Source of the DNA: Hydractinia symbiolongicarpus
Taxonomy: Eukaryota; Cnidaria; Hydrozoa; Anthoathecata; Hydractiniidae
NCBI RefSeq assembly: GCF_029227915.1
Contig: NC_079879.1
Location: 1,736,001 to 1,800,000, forward strand
Direction: 5' to 3'
DNA length: 64,000 bases
Shown: piece by piece, positions 49,001-60,200 of the stretch
How the letters are laid out: each line of letters begins with the position of its first letter
Position numbering within the stretch: the stretch's first letter is position 1
Notes under the pieces: model-generated
What the model was told of the DNA's origin: nothing
Databases searched by the model: none
What the model saw: only the letters and a program-made list of their open reading frames with translations
Program-made: the position numbers and the translations under genes

Positions 49001-51665
49001 AGACAGTTTCCAAAACTACATTTCATTGAATCTCTAACGGTATAAGTCCGCTTCAGTTACAACGGTTGCGTCACATATTCGTACCAACATGTATTTAGAG
49101 ATATTTTTCTGATATCACTGGGTTGCATCGCTTTTAACAGTGAAACGATTGACTGTGGGTCTTAATTGAATAGTTTTGGACTTCGACCTTATAAATATTA
49201 TAAGTGACACAATTGGACGCCAAGACATAACATTCTTCTTAATTTGACATGTTCCTGGAATTCAGTGATTACACTGTGCGCTGTGATAGCGCCTTATTTT
49301 AAAATTTAGATAAATAAGTCATTTTGTAATGTGGGACCAATCCTAGCCGTTAGCGCACGCTGAAGAAATAGAGACATTTTTAAAAAGTACAATTCATTGA
49401 ATTTCCAGCGGTATCAATCCGTTTGAGTTACAACGGTTGCGTCACATATTTGTACCAACATGTATTTAGAGATATTTTTTTGATATTACTAGGTTGCATC
49501 GCTTTTAACAGTGAAACGACTGACTGTAGGACTTAATTGAACTGATGTTGGACTGTGACCTTACAAATGTGATGAATGAGCCAATTGGAATCAAAGAAAT
49601 ATGATTCTTCTTAATTTGACATGATTGCTGGAACTCTGTGATTACACAGGGCGCTGTGATAGCGCTTTAATAAAAAATTTAGATAAATAAGTCAGCTTTT
49701 ACTGTGGGACCAATTCTAGCCGTTAACGCGCGCTGAGAAGACAGAGACAGTTTCCAAAACTAAACTTCATTGAATTTCTAACGGTGTAAGTCCGTTTCAG
49801 TTACAAGGGTTGCGTCACATATTCGTACCAACATGTATTTAAGGGTATTTTTCAGATATTACTAGGTTGCATCGCATTTAACAGTGAAACGATTGACTGT
49901 GGGTCTTAATTGAATAGTTTTGGACTTCGACTTTATAAATGTGATAAGTGACACAATTGGACGCCAAGAAATAACATTCTTCTTAATTTGACATGATTGC
50001 TGGAACTCAGTGATTACACAGGGCGCTTTGTAGCGCTTTAATGAAAAATTTAGATAAATAAATCAGTTTTTACTGTGGGACCAATCCTAGCCGTTAACGC
50101 GCGCTGATAAAACAGAGACAGTTTCCAAAACTACATTTCATTGAATCTCTAACGGTATAAGTCCGTTTCAGTTATAACGGTTGCGTCACATATTCGTACC
50201 AACATGTATTTAACGGTATTTTTCTGATATTACTATGTTGCATCGCATTTAACAGTGAAACGATTGACTGTGGGTCTTAATTGAATAGTTTTGGACTTCG
50301 ACTTTATAAATGTGATGAATGAGCCAATTGGACTCCAAGAAATATGATTCTTCTTAATTTGACATGATTGCTGGAACTCAGTGATTACACTGGACGCTGT
50401 GGTAGCGCTTTAATGACAAATTTGGATAAATAAGTCAGCCTTTACTGTGGGACCAATCCTAGCCGTTAACGCGCGCTGAGAAGACAGAGACAGTTTCCCA
50501 AACTAAATTTCATTGAATTTCTAACATTTTAAGTCCGTTTCAGTTACAAGGGTTGCGTCACATATTCGTACCAACATGTATTTAACGGTATTTTTCTGAT
50601 ATTACTAGGTTGCATCGCTTTTAACAGTGAAACGATTGACTGTGGGACTTAATTGAATAATTTTGAACTTCGACCTTATAAATATGATAAGTGACAAAAT
50701 TGGACGCCAAGAAATAACATTCTTCTTAATTTGACATGATTGCTGGAACTCAGTGATTACACAGGGCGCTGTGGTAGCGCTTTAATGAAATATTTAGATA
50801 AATAAATCAGTTTTTACTGTGGGACCAATCCTAGCCGTTAACGCGCGCTGATAAAACAGAGACAGTTTCCAAAACTACATTTCATTGAATCTCTAAGGGT
50901 ATAAGTCCGCTTCAGTTACAACGGTTGCGTCACATATTCGTACCAACATGTATTTAGAGATATTTTTCTGATATCACTAGGTTGCATCGCTTTTAACAGT
51001 GAAACGATTGACTGTGGGTCTTAATTTAATAGTTTTGGACTTCGACTTTATAAATATGATAAGTGACACAATTGGACGCCAAGACATAACATTCTTCTTA
51101 ATTTGACATGATTCCTGGAATTCAGCGATTACACTGTGCGCTGTGATAGCGCCTCATTTTAAAATTTAGATAAATAAGTCATTTTGTAATGTGGGACCAA
51201 TCCTAGCCGTTAGCGCACGCTGAAGAAATAGAGACATTTTTAAAAAGTACAATTCATTGAATTTCCAGCGGTATCAATCCGTTTGAGTTACAACGGTTTC
51301 GTCACATATTTGTACCAACATGTATTTAGAGATATTTTTTTGATATTACTAGGTTGCATCGCTTTTAACAGTGAAACGACTGACTGTAGGACTTAATTGA
51401 ACTGATGTTGGACTGTGACCTTACAAATGTGATGAATGAGCCAATTGGAATCCAAGAAATATGATTCTTCTTAATTTGACATGATTGCTGGAACTCTGTG
51501 ATTACACAGGGCGCTGTGGTAGCGCTTTAATAAAAAATTTAGATAAATAAGTCAGCTTTTACTGTGGGACCAATTCTAGCCGTTAACGCGCGCTGAGAAG
51601 ACAGAGACATTTTCCAAAATTAAACTTCCTTGAATTTCTAACGGTGTAAGTCCGTTTCAGTTACA
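40021..51665. repeat. Satellite 2, central block left of LINE copy 2
   Basis: About 31 monomers, all recognisable as relatives of block A. The right half contains a higher-order period of 2605 bp (7 monomers), seen as the rare word tatgttgcatcgcattt at 47629 and 50234. The corresponding part of block A has a different period of about 1861 bp (5 monomers), seen as cattgcaagtcc at 27561 and cattgcaagtcca at 29422. No gene or other insertion is visible. Confidence 0.9.
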
Positions 51666-51671
51666 AGGGTT

Positions 51672-51888
51672 ACATAGATTGCTTTATTTATAGTCGATAA
51701 TGTACAAAAGATTTAAAATATAATAATAAAATATACTAATAAAAAAAACTAATAATATATAATAATAAAATACCATTTCTCTAGTAGAATTAATCCGGAA
51801 GCTTTTTGGCTGAAAAACATGAAAGACTCTACTGGAGAAGATGGTTAGTCTATTAAGACTAATTAAAATCGACTGTTTAAACGAAAAA
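51672..51888 (-). other. LINE copy 2 3' region
   Basis: Same AT-rich tail as in copy 1. The 7-bp inverted repeat ttagtct/agactaa is at 51845-51862 and the AATAAA signal (minus strand) at 51683-51688. One base next to the end differs (ggttacatag here, ggttagatag in copy 1). Both hairpin arms are unchanged. Confidence 0.7.
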
Positions 51889-53466
51889 TTAAATAATTCC
51901 TAAATTAATTATGTATTCTGCACAGATCCGACATTTGCATTGGAAAGAAGAAAATTCGCCCATAGCTCTACAGAATTTAACCAAAGACTCTGCAGATTTG
52001 ATTTCATCAGGAAGAGAATTCCATAATTGGGAGGCTATATATCCAAATGTTTGCAGCCCATATTTTGAAGATTTTATTCTAGGTCTAACCAAAGCACTTG
52101 ATGACCTTAAATTATATCCAGTATCATTTCTAAACTGAAACACACCTTCCATGTAGGAAGGATTCAATTTCCATTTCGTCTTGTCGACCTCTTTTAGTAA
52201 TTGTTTGCAATGTTGCATATGAATTCTTTTCGTAGAAGAAATGGATTCCACTTTAGACTGAGACCTTGCCCTTTTTAAAACTCTATCCACCTTTGAAATA
52301 GATTTCCTGCTATTAAATCCCCAGACTAAAGGACAATAATTGAACTCAGATGCTATGAATGTTGCATATAATAAACTTTTCTGTTTATTATCAACAATCC
52401 AGGAAATTCTCTTCAGGGCATTAGATTTACAGCTAGCTCTTTTGCACAGTGTGTTTATATGATCTGCAAAAGTAAGTTGACTGTCAAATTTAATACCAAG
52501 AAGCTTTACACATTTGGATGCAGATAAAATTGCTCCATTTAAATTTAAATGCCGGATTTGTGGACTTTCTGGCTTTCCGAATATTATAAAATCGCATTTG
52601 CTTGCGTTTAATTGCAAGCCATTATCGCAAAACCATAAAGCTGCTGACCTAAAAAGTTGTTCTAACATATATTTTACTTCGTGAAAGGTTTCAGCTGATG
52701 CACAAAACGTATTATCGTCAGCATAGTTACACACTAGAATATCAGAGCAGGGCGGCATATTCACGTCATATTGAAAAAGAAAATCATTTAAAAATATGTT
52801 AAACAGTAACGGCCCCAAAATTGACGCCTGTGGTATACTAGAAAAAATTTCCTTCCAACAACTAAAAACCCCATCAATACCTACTCTCTGAAAGCGCTGC
52901 TTTAAATAGCTCCAAATAAAAGATAATGCACTAGAAGAAAATCCATAAGCATGAATCTTAGCAATAAGTAGCTTGTGGTTAATACAGTCAAAAGCCTTGC
53001 TTAGATCCATGAGCAATGCAGCAACACACTTTTTAGAGTCTAACTTTCTTTGAAGAAAGCACATTAGATTTAAAAGAGCATGTTGGCTACTGTATCCTTT
53101 CCTGAATCCACACAAGATAGGGGACATTTTTCCCTCCATGAACTCACTTATCTGTTCAAATAAGATTTTTTCAAACACCTTAGCCATGTTTGGCAGTTTA
53201 CTAACTGGTCGATAATTTTCTTTGCAGACCCTAGACTTTGCTTTGTAGAGTGGAGACACATCCGCAAATTTCAAAGACTCAGGAAAGATGCACCTATCTA
53301 CTGAGTCATTAAAACAGTGACTTAACTGCTTAACAAAAACATTTGCGTGAGCTTTGAGAAGATCTGCAGGTATGTCTCCCTCTGGACAAGCCTTGCCACT
53401 TTTTAAAGAACCAAAATAAAGTTTTAATTTTTCAACAGAAACATGACAGAATTTCATTTCGTCCAT
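51889..53466 (-). pseudogene. LINE copy 2 ORF2, reverse-transcriptase part
   Basis: 525 residues, in the same frame as 53584-54816 and separated from it by a nonsense codon and 39 more codons, so it is one ORF2 of 975 codons counted from the GTG. It carries the RT blocks NYRPVS, GFRKGYSS, AFDCINH and YADD (248-251 of this fragment, 698-701 of ORF2). The conserved block that reads IPQGSILGP in copy 1 reads IPQASILGP here. That Gly is near-invariant in LINE reverse transcriptases, so the change is probably damaging. The C-terminal end differs from copy 1 because an A-run has four rather than five A at 51951-51954. Which copy keeps the original end is undecided. Confidence 0.92.
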
Positions 53467-53583
53467 GTCAGCACTTTTGGAGAATTTTGATTTGATATTT
53501 TTTATGCTCGGATGTTCTTTGAAACTTGAAATAATTGCATCAACCTCGGTACGAGAGCAATCATCAGCTGTTCCTGGATTGTT

Positions 53584-54861
53584 TTAAGGGATGTTGTTTA
53601 CATTCAGTGATCTTGTGATATTTACGAAATAATCATTCATGACGTTTGCAATTTCAACTTTATTTCGTAAAACAGCATCATCTTCGACTAACGAAGTTAT
53701 ATTTTCCTTGATTGCTTTCTCGGAGAAATTTGGTTTCAAGATTTTCCAAAATGCTTTGTTGTCTCGAACTTTCGACACGTCAAGTTTTCTGTAATAATTT
53801 TTTCTTGCATCTCTGACAATCTTTGCACACTTATTCCTTTGAATTCGAAAAGAGTTCCAATTTTCAGCAGTTGGATTCGAATTATATACGTTTCTTTTTC
53901 TACTTCTCATCATAATTTCTTTGCGTACTCTCTTCGTAATAAATGGTGCATGATTGTTTCTAACCATCTTTTGCTTCACTGGCATATGTTTTTCAATTAC
54001 GTTCTTAAAAGCTGTATCGAGGTTTGCGAAATTCACTTCCTGTAACTCCATTGACTTAGTAAGGTCTTTTTGGAATTCGGATTTATTGAAGTTTTTTATA
54101 GACCTGTACTTTATAATGCGGGGTTTCTTTTTTGGCATCTCCGCTTTTATAACAGTCACAGTGAGTTTGTGCCAATCGGACAGTCCTGTCTGTATTGCAC
54201 AGCTATTTGTGAACCTTTTCTTGTCAGAAACCCATATATGATCAATACAGGATGGGTTCTCAGGGTTCTTGTAACAAGTTGGTGAATCAATTAAGTTTGA
54301 AAGATTATAGTGAGTTTTTAAGATTGAAAATTCGGATTCGTGGCTGTTGAAGTCGCCCATTATTATACAATTTTCGTAATGAAACGAATCTAGGACTTTA
54401 CCAAGATTTTCAAGAAAATAATCGCAGCGTTGATTGGGTGGTTTGTAAATGCCCAGTACGGGCCATTTTTGTGCACGAAGGATAACTTCGATCCCAACTA
54501 TTTCGATATCTTCAGGTAAAGAAGGGTGTTTTATAGCATTACTAATTATTTCGCAATTAACATACAAAACCAATCCCCCGCCATTTTTGTTTCGGTCTCT
54601 TCGATAGTGACGTTTGAAACCATTTAAGGCAATTGAAGCATCGGTAAACGATTGATCAAGTTTCGATTCAGATATCAGCAGAATGACCAAATGATCCTTG
54701 ACAACCTCCTGTAAGGATAGTACTTTGCTTCTGAGTGAATTTATATTTAGATGTCCGATCAATAATTTTGTGGGGTACAATTTTTTTATGTTTAATAGCG
54801 CGCCATCGTCAGCCACTATAATTTGTTGTTCTGACGAAACGTTGGATCCATGCTCGACTTG
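53584..54861 (-). pseudogene. LINE copy 2 ORF2, APE endonuclease part (stopped by nonsense codon)
   Basis: The open frame runs from directly after the ORF1 stop (54862-54864), through 15 codons to the GTG at 54814-54816, then 410 residues. It shows the complete APE endonuclease: GHLNIN (Asn24), SESKLD (Glu50), GIYKPP 122-127, GDFN 154-157, IDHIW 191-195 and SDWH 213-216, counted from the GTG. After the nuclease comes a basic linker (KKKPR, RSRKRN). The frame ends at TAA (53584-53586) where copy 1 has GAA in the NIPENN stretch. This copy keeps the endonuclease frame that copy 1 lost. No ATG precedes the nuclease here either. Confidence 0.92.
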
Positions 54862-56151
54862 TCAGTATTTTTCTAAATGTCTGGTGAGGTTTTTAATTAG
54901 ATTTTTTGTCCCTTGTTTGTTTAAATGAAGCTTACTGGCATTGAGATGATTACACGTGATGTTGTTATGCTGTATAAAGCCAATGTTTCGTTGAATACAT
55001 AATTCACGTAAAAAACTGTTTACATAACCCGCCTTCATTTTCAATTTATCATCCCTTGTTATTATTTCAGAAACTGAAACAATCATGTTTTTTCCCGTAA
55101 TAACTTCAGTTGTCATATTTACAATTTTTGAAGCAATATTTTTAGGAGTTTCGTTAGACAGTAAATCGTTCGTTCCAATATGAATAATTAAATGATCAGG
55201 ATTAACTTCGTCCAGCGTTGGTTTCAAATAATTTACCATGTGCGCCGTTTTTGCACCAGAAAATGACTTGACAATTATTTTTTGCTTTGATGTCAATTTG
55301 TTGTTAATTTTCCAGTGTGAGACATGCTTTAACATGCTATCTCCCACAATACAAGTTACGCTGTTTGATTCGGCAGGAATGGTTTCATCGCCTGTAGTTC
55401 TGCAAGCTTCATGATTCGTAATGGTCAGAAGGTTGTTATAGCCAGCAAGTTTTTCTAATCTATCTTTTAACGACTTTTGGTTTTTTTTCCATATAATAAA
55501 TTTTCTTTTCTGTGCATTTCTAATTTCAAATAGCTGTTTAGATAATGATTCTTTTCTCTCACTGTTCTTTGCTGAAGAAAATGATGATTGGTGTATAGAA
55601 ATGTTGTTTATTTCTGTATCAAGAGAATTTTCGATAGAGTTATTAAGAGGATCATCAGATGTGTTTGTAGCAATATAAATTGGTGATAAGTTTGATAAAG
55701 AAGACGATGATCGATCTTTTGAATCTATGATAAATTGATCATCTGGGACTGACGCAATTTTTGAATAGTCTGTGAACTTGCGTGAGTTTGTATCTGTAGA
55801 GGAAATTAACCCCGTCACGGAACAATGATTTTCCAGTTTAAAATGTTCGAAACATTTCATGTAAATTTCCATACAGTTCGTCATTTCCCGTAACTGAGAT
55901 TTTAAAACAATATTTTCCTCTTTGAGGTCATGAATACATGTTTCCAAATACTTCAATTTTTCGCAGTGTTGAGATTCTCTAAGTTTTTGTATGTTTTTAG
56001 TGATACTCAACTGAAACTTTTCGAGCATACTTCTTAAATCAAAATTCTCACCATTTACATCAACTTCGATGGTTTCATCTTCAGGTAGTACAACGCCATC
56101 TCTGTCAATATTTGAATTCAAATTTTCGGTATTAGAGCATTCATGATCGAA
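54862..56151 (-). pseudogene. LINE copy 2 ORF1 (start lost, fused to satellite)
   Basis: Same coiled-coil and SGNH esterase-like protein as 34504-35835, starting at its residue 15 (FDHECS). The first 14 codons, including the ATG, are deleted. Upstream the frame is open for only five codons of antisense satellite, with no ATG. The first in-frame ATG is residue 56 of the intact form (56026-56028). Starting there would keep most of the coiled coil and the whole esterase domain with GDS, SFSGA, GTND and KLHLN. There are few substitutions, for example Glu for Ala near MTT-VITGK and Tyr as the last residue in place of Cys. It ends in the same TGA, with ORF2 in frame behind it. Confidence 0.88.
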
Positions 56152-56152
56152 G

Positions 56153-57210
56153 AAACAGTGAAACAATTGACTGTCGGACCTAATTGAACTGATTTTGGAC
56201 TTTGACCTTATAAATGCTATAATTGAGACAATTGGACTCCAAGAAATAACATTCTCCTCAATTTGACATGATTTCTGGAATTCAGCGATTACACTGGGCG
56301 CTGTGATGGCGCTTCATTTAAAAATTTAGATAAGTAAGTCATTTCGTAATGTGGGACCTATCGTAGCCCATAGCGCGAACTGAAGAGATAGAGACAGTTT
56401 CAAAAACTACATTTCATTGAATTTCTAACGGTAGCAGTCCGTTTGAGTTACAACGGTTGCGTCACATACTTGTATCAACATGTATTTAGCGATATTTTTC
56501 TGATATTACTAGGTTGTATCGCTTTTAACAGTGAAGGGATTGACTGTGGGACCTAATTGAACTGATTTTGGACTTTGACCTTATAAATGCTATAATTGAG
56601 ACAATTGGACTCCAAGAAATAACATTCTCCTCAATTTGACATGATTTCTGGAATTCAGCGATTACACTGGGCGCTGTGATGGCGCTTCATTTAAAAATTT
56701 AGATAAGTAAGTCATTTCGTAATGTGGGACCTATCGTAGCCCATAGCGCGAACTGAAGAGATAGAGACAGTTTCAAAAACTACATTTCATTGAATTTCTA
56801 ACGGTAGCAGTCCGTTTGAGTTACAACGGTTGCGTCACATACTTGTATCAACATGTATTTAGCGATATTTTTCTGATATTACTAGGTTGTATCGCTTTTA
56901 ACAGTGAAGGGATTGACTGTGGGACTTAATTGAACTGATTTTGGACTTTGACCTTATAAATGCTATAATTGAGACAATTAGAGTCCAAGAAATAACATTC
57001 TCCCTAATTTGACATGATTGCTGGATTTCAGCGATTGCACTGGGCGCTGTGAGAGCGCTTCATTTGAAAATTTGGGTAAATAAGTAGTTTTGTAATGTGG
57101 GACCAATCGTAGCCCATAGCACGCGCTGAAGAAAGAGCGACACTTTTAAAAACTACAATTCATTCACATTCTAACGATAGCAGTCCGCTTGAGTTACAAC
57201 GGTTGCGTCA
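56153..57210. repeat. Satellite 2, right flank of LINE copy 2
   Basis: Nearly three monomers. The first two are close copies of each other at a 373-bp step (gacctaattgaactg near 56176 and 56549). Block A has only one of them, so one monomer was gained here or lost there. The third ends in the private variants gcgctgaagaaagagcgacac, as in block A near 36530. Confidence 0.88.
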
Positions 57211-60200
57211 CATATTCGCACCAACATGTATTTAGCGAAATTTTTCTGATATTACCAGGTTCCATCGCTTTTAACAGTGAAACGATTGACTGTGGTCCTT
57301 AATTGAACTGATTTTGGACTTTGACCTTATAAATGTGATAAATGAGGCAATTGGACTCCAAGAAATAACATTCTTCTTAATTTGAAATGATTGCTGGAAC
57401 TCAGCGATTACACTGGGCGCTGTGGGAACGCTTTAATGAAAAATTTAGATAAATATTTCATTTTATGCTGTGGGACCAATCGTAGTCGTTAGCGCGCGCT
57501 GAAGAAATAGAGACAGTTTCAAAAACTACATTTCATTGACTTTTTACCAGTATCAGTCCGCTTGAGTTACAACGGTTGCGTCACATATTCGTACCAACAT
57601 GTATTAAGTGATATATTGTTCTGACATTACTAGGTTGCATCGCTTTTAACAGTGAAACGATTGACTGTGGGACTTAATTGAACTGATTTTGGACTTTTAC
57701 CTTATCAATATTGTAAATGACGCAACTGGACTCCAAGAAGGAGCATTCTTCTTAAATTGACATGATTGCTGGAACTCAGCGATTACACTGGGCGCTGTGG
57801 TAGCGCTTTAATGAAAAATTTAGATAAATATGTCATTTTGTACTGGGGGACCAATCGTAGTCGTTAGCGCGCGCTGAAGAAATAGAGACGGTTTCAAAAA
57901 CTACAATTAATTGACTTTCTAACAGTATCAGTCCGCTTGAGTTACAACGGTTGCGTCACATATTCGTACCAACATGGATTTAGCGATATTTTTCTGATAT
58001 TACTAGGTTGCATCGCTTTTAACAGTGAAACGATTGACTGTGGGACTTAATTGCACTGATTTTGGACTTTGATCTTATAAATGTGATAAATGAGACCATT
58101 TGACTCCAAGAAACAACATTCTTTTTAATCTGACATGATTGCTGGAATTCAGGGATTACACTGGTCGCTGTGATTGCGCTTCATTTAAAAATTTGGATAA
58201 ATAAGTCATTTTGTAATGTGGGACCTATTGTAGCCCATAGCGCCAGCTGAAAAGATAGAGACAGTTTCAAAAACTATATTTCATTGATTTTCTAACGGCA
58301 GAAGTCCGTTTGAGTTACAACGGTTGCGTCACATATTCGCACAAACATGTATTTAGCGAAATTTTTCTGATATTACTAGGTTGCATCGCTTTTAACAGTG
58401 AAACGATTGACTGTGGATTTTAATTGAACTGATTTTGGACTTTGACCTTATAAATATTATAAATGAGGCAACTGGACTCCAAGAGGGAGCATTCTTCTGG
58501 AATTGACATGATTGCTGGAACTCAGCGATTACACTGGGCGCTGTGGTAGCGCTTTAATGAAAAATTTAGATAAATATGCGATTTTGTACTGGGGGACCAA
58601 TCGTAGTCGTTAGCGCGCGCTGAAGAAATAGAGACGGTTTCAAAAACTACAATTAATTGACTTTCTAGCAGTATCAGTCCGCTTGAGTTACAACGGTTGC
58701 GTCACATATTCGTACCAACATGGATTTAGCGATATTTTTCTGATATTACTAGGTTGCATCGCTTTTAACAGTGAAACGATTGACTGTGGGAATTAATTGA
58801 ACTGATTTTGGACTTTGAACTTATAAATGTTATAAATGAGCCCATTTGACCCCAAGAAACAACATTCTTTTTTATCTGACATGATTGCTGGAATTCAGGG
58901 ATTACACTGGTCGCTGTGATTGCGCTTCATTTAAAAATTTGGATAAATAAGTCATTTTGTAATGTGGGACCTATTGTAGACCATAGCGCGAGCTGAAGAG
59001 ATAGAGACAGTTTCAAAAACTACATTTCATTGATTTTCTAACGGTAGCAGTCCGTTTGAGTTACAACGGTTGCGTCACATATTCGCACCAACATGTATTT
59101 AGCGAAATTTTTCTGATATTACCAGGTTCCATCGCTTTTAACAGTGAAACGATTGACTGTGGTCCTTAATTGAACTGATTTTGGACTTTGACCTTATAAA
59201 TGTGATAAATGAGGCAATTGGACTCCAAGAAATAACATTCTTCTTAATTTGAAATGATTGCTGGAACTCAGCGATTACACTGGGCGCTGTGGGAACGCTT
59301 TAATGAAAAATTTAGATAAATATTTCATTTTATGCTGTGGGACCAATCGTAGTCGTTAGCGCGCGCTGAAGAAATAGAGACAGTTTCAAAAACTACATTT
59401 CATTGACTTTTTACCAGTATCAGTCCGCTTGAGTTACAACGGTTGCGTCACATATTCGTACCAACATGTATTAAGTGATATATTGTTCTGACATTACTAG
59501 GTTGCATCGCTTTTAACAGTGAAACGATTGACTGTGGGACTTAATTGAACTGATTTTGGACTTTTACCTTATCAATATTGTAAATGACGCAACTGGACTC
59601 CAAGAAGGAGCATTCTTCTTAAATTGACATGATTGCTGGAACTCAGCGATTACACTGGGCGCTGTGGTAGCGCTTTAATGAAAAATTTAGATAAATATGT
59701 CATTTTGTACTGGGGGACCAATCGTAGTCGTTAGCGCGCGCTGAAGAAATAGAGACGGTTTCAAAAACTACAATTAATTGACTTTCTAACAGTATCAGTC
59801 CGCTTGAGTTACAACGGTTGCGTCACATATTCGTACCAACATGGATTTAGCGATATTTTTCTGATATTACTAGGTTGCATCGCTTTTAACAGTGAAACGA
59901 TTGACTGTGGGACTTAATTGCACTGATTTTGGACTTTGATCTTATAAATGTGATAAATGAGACCATTTGACTCCAAGAAACAACATTCTTTTTAATCTGA
60001 CATGATTGCTGGAATTCAGGGATTACACTGGTCGCTGTGATTGCGCTTCATTTAAAAATTTGGATAAATAAGTCATTTTGTAATGTGGGACCTATTGTAG
60101 CCCATAGCGCCAGCTGAAAAGATAGAGACAGTTTCAAAAACTATATTTCATTGATTTTCTAACGGCAGAAGTCCGTTTGAGTTACAATGGTTGCGTCACA

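Larger units (their letters stand above)
51672..56152 (-). mobile_element. CR1-like non-LTR retrotransposon, copy 2 (5' end deleted)
   Basis: Same element as 31314-35854 at an offset of about 20357 bp, with only scattered single-base differences. The left flank is the same ttacaagggtt satellite position (AGGGTT at 51666-51671). On the right, the LINE stops at gatcgaag and runs directly into aaacagtgaaacaattg of the satellite. Against copy 1 this removes about 134 bp: the first 14 ORF1 codons, the leader, the right target duplication and about 70 bp of satellite. ORF2 has one in-frame nonsense codon. It is almost certainly inactive, and its satellite context shows it arose by DNA duplication rather than a new retrotransposition. 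Confidence 0.93.
38577..57210. repeat. Large duplicated block B (satellite 2 plus LINE copy 2)
   Basis: Second copy of the ~20-kb block described for 17200-36605. It carries the same LINE at the same monomer position and the same private flank variants. It is about three monomers shorter than block A in the left arm, arranges its internal higher-order repeats differently, and has one extra monomer to the right of the LINE. Its start is a clear switch point at about 38577; its end is near 57210, where the 1867-bp repeat begins. Confidence 0.75.
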
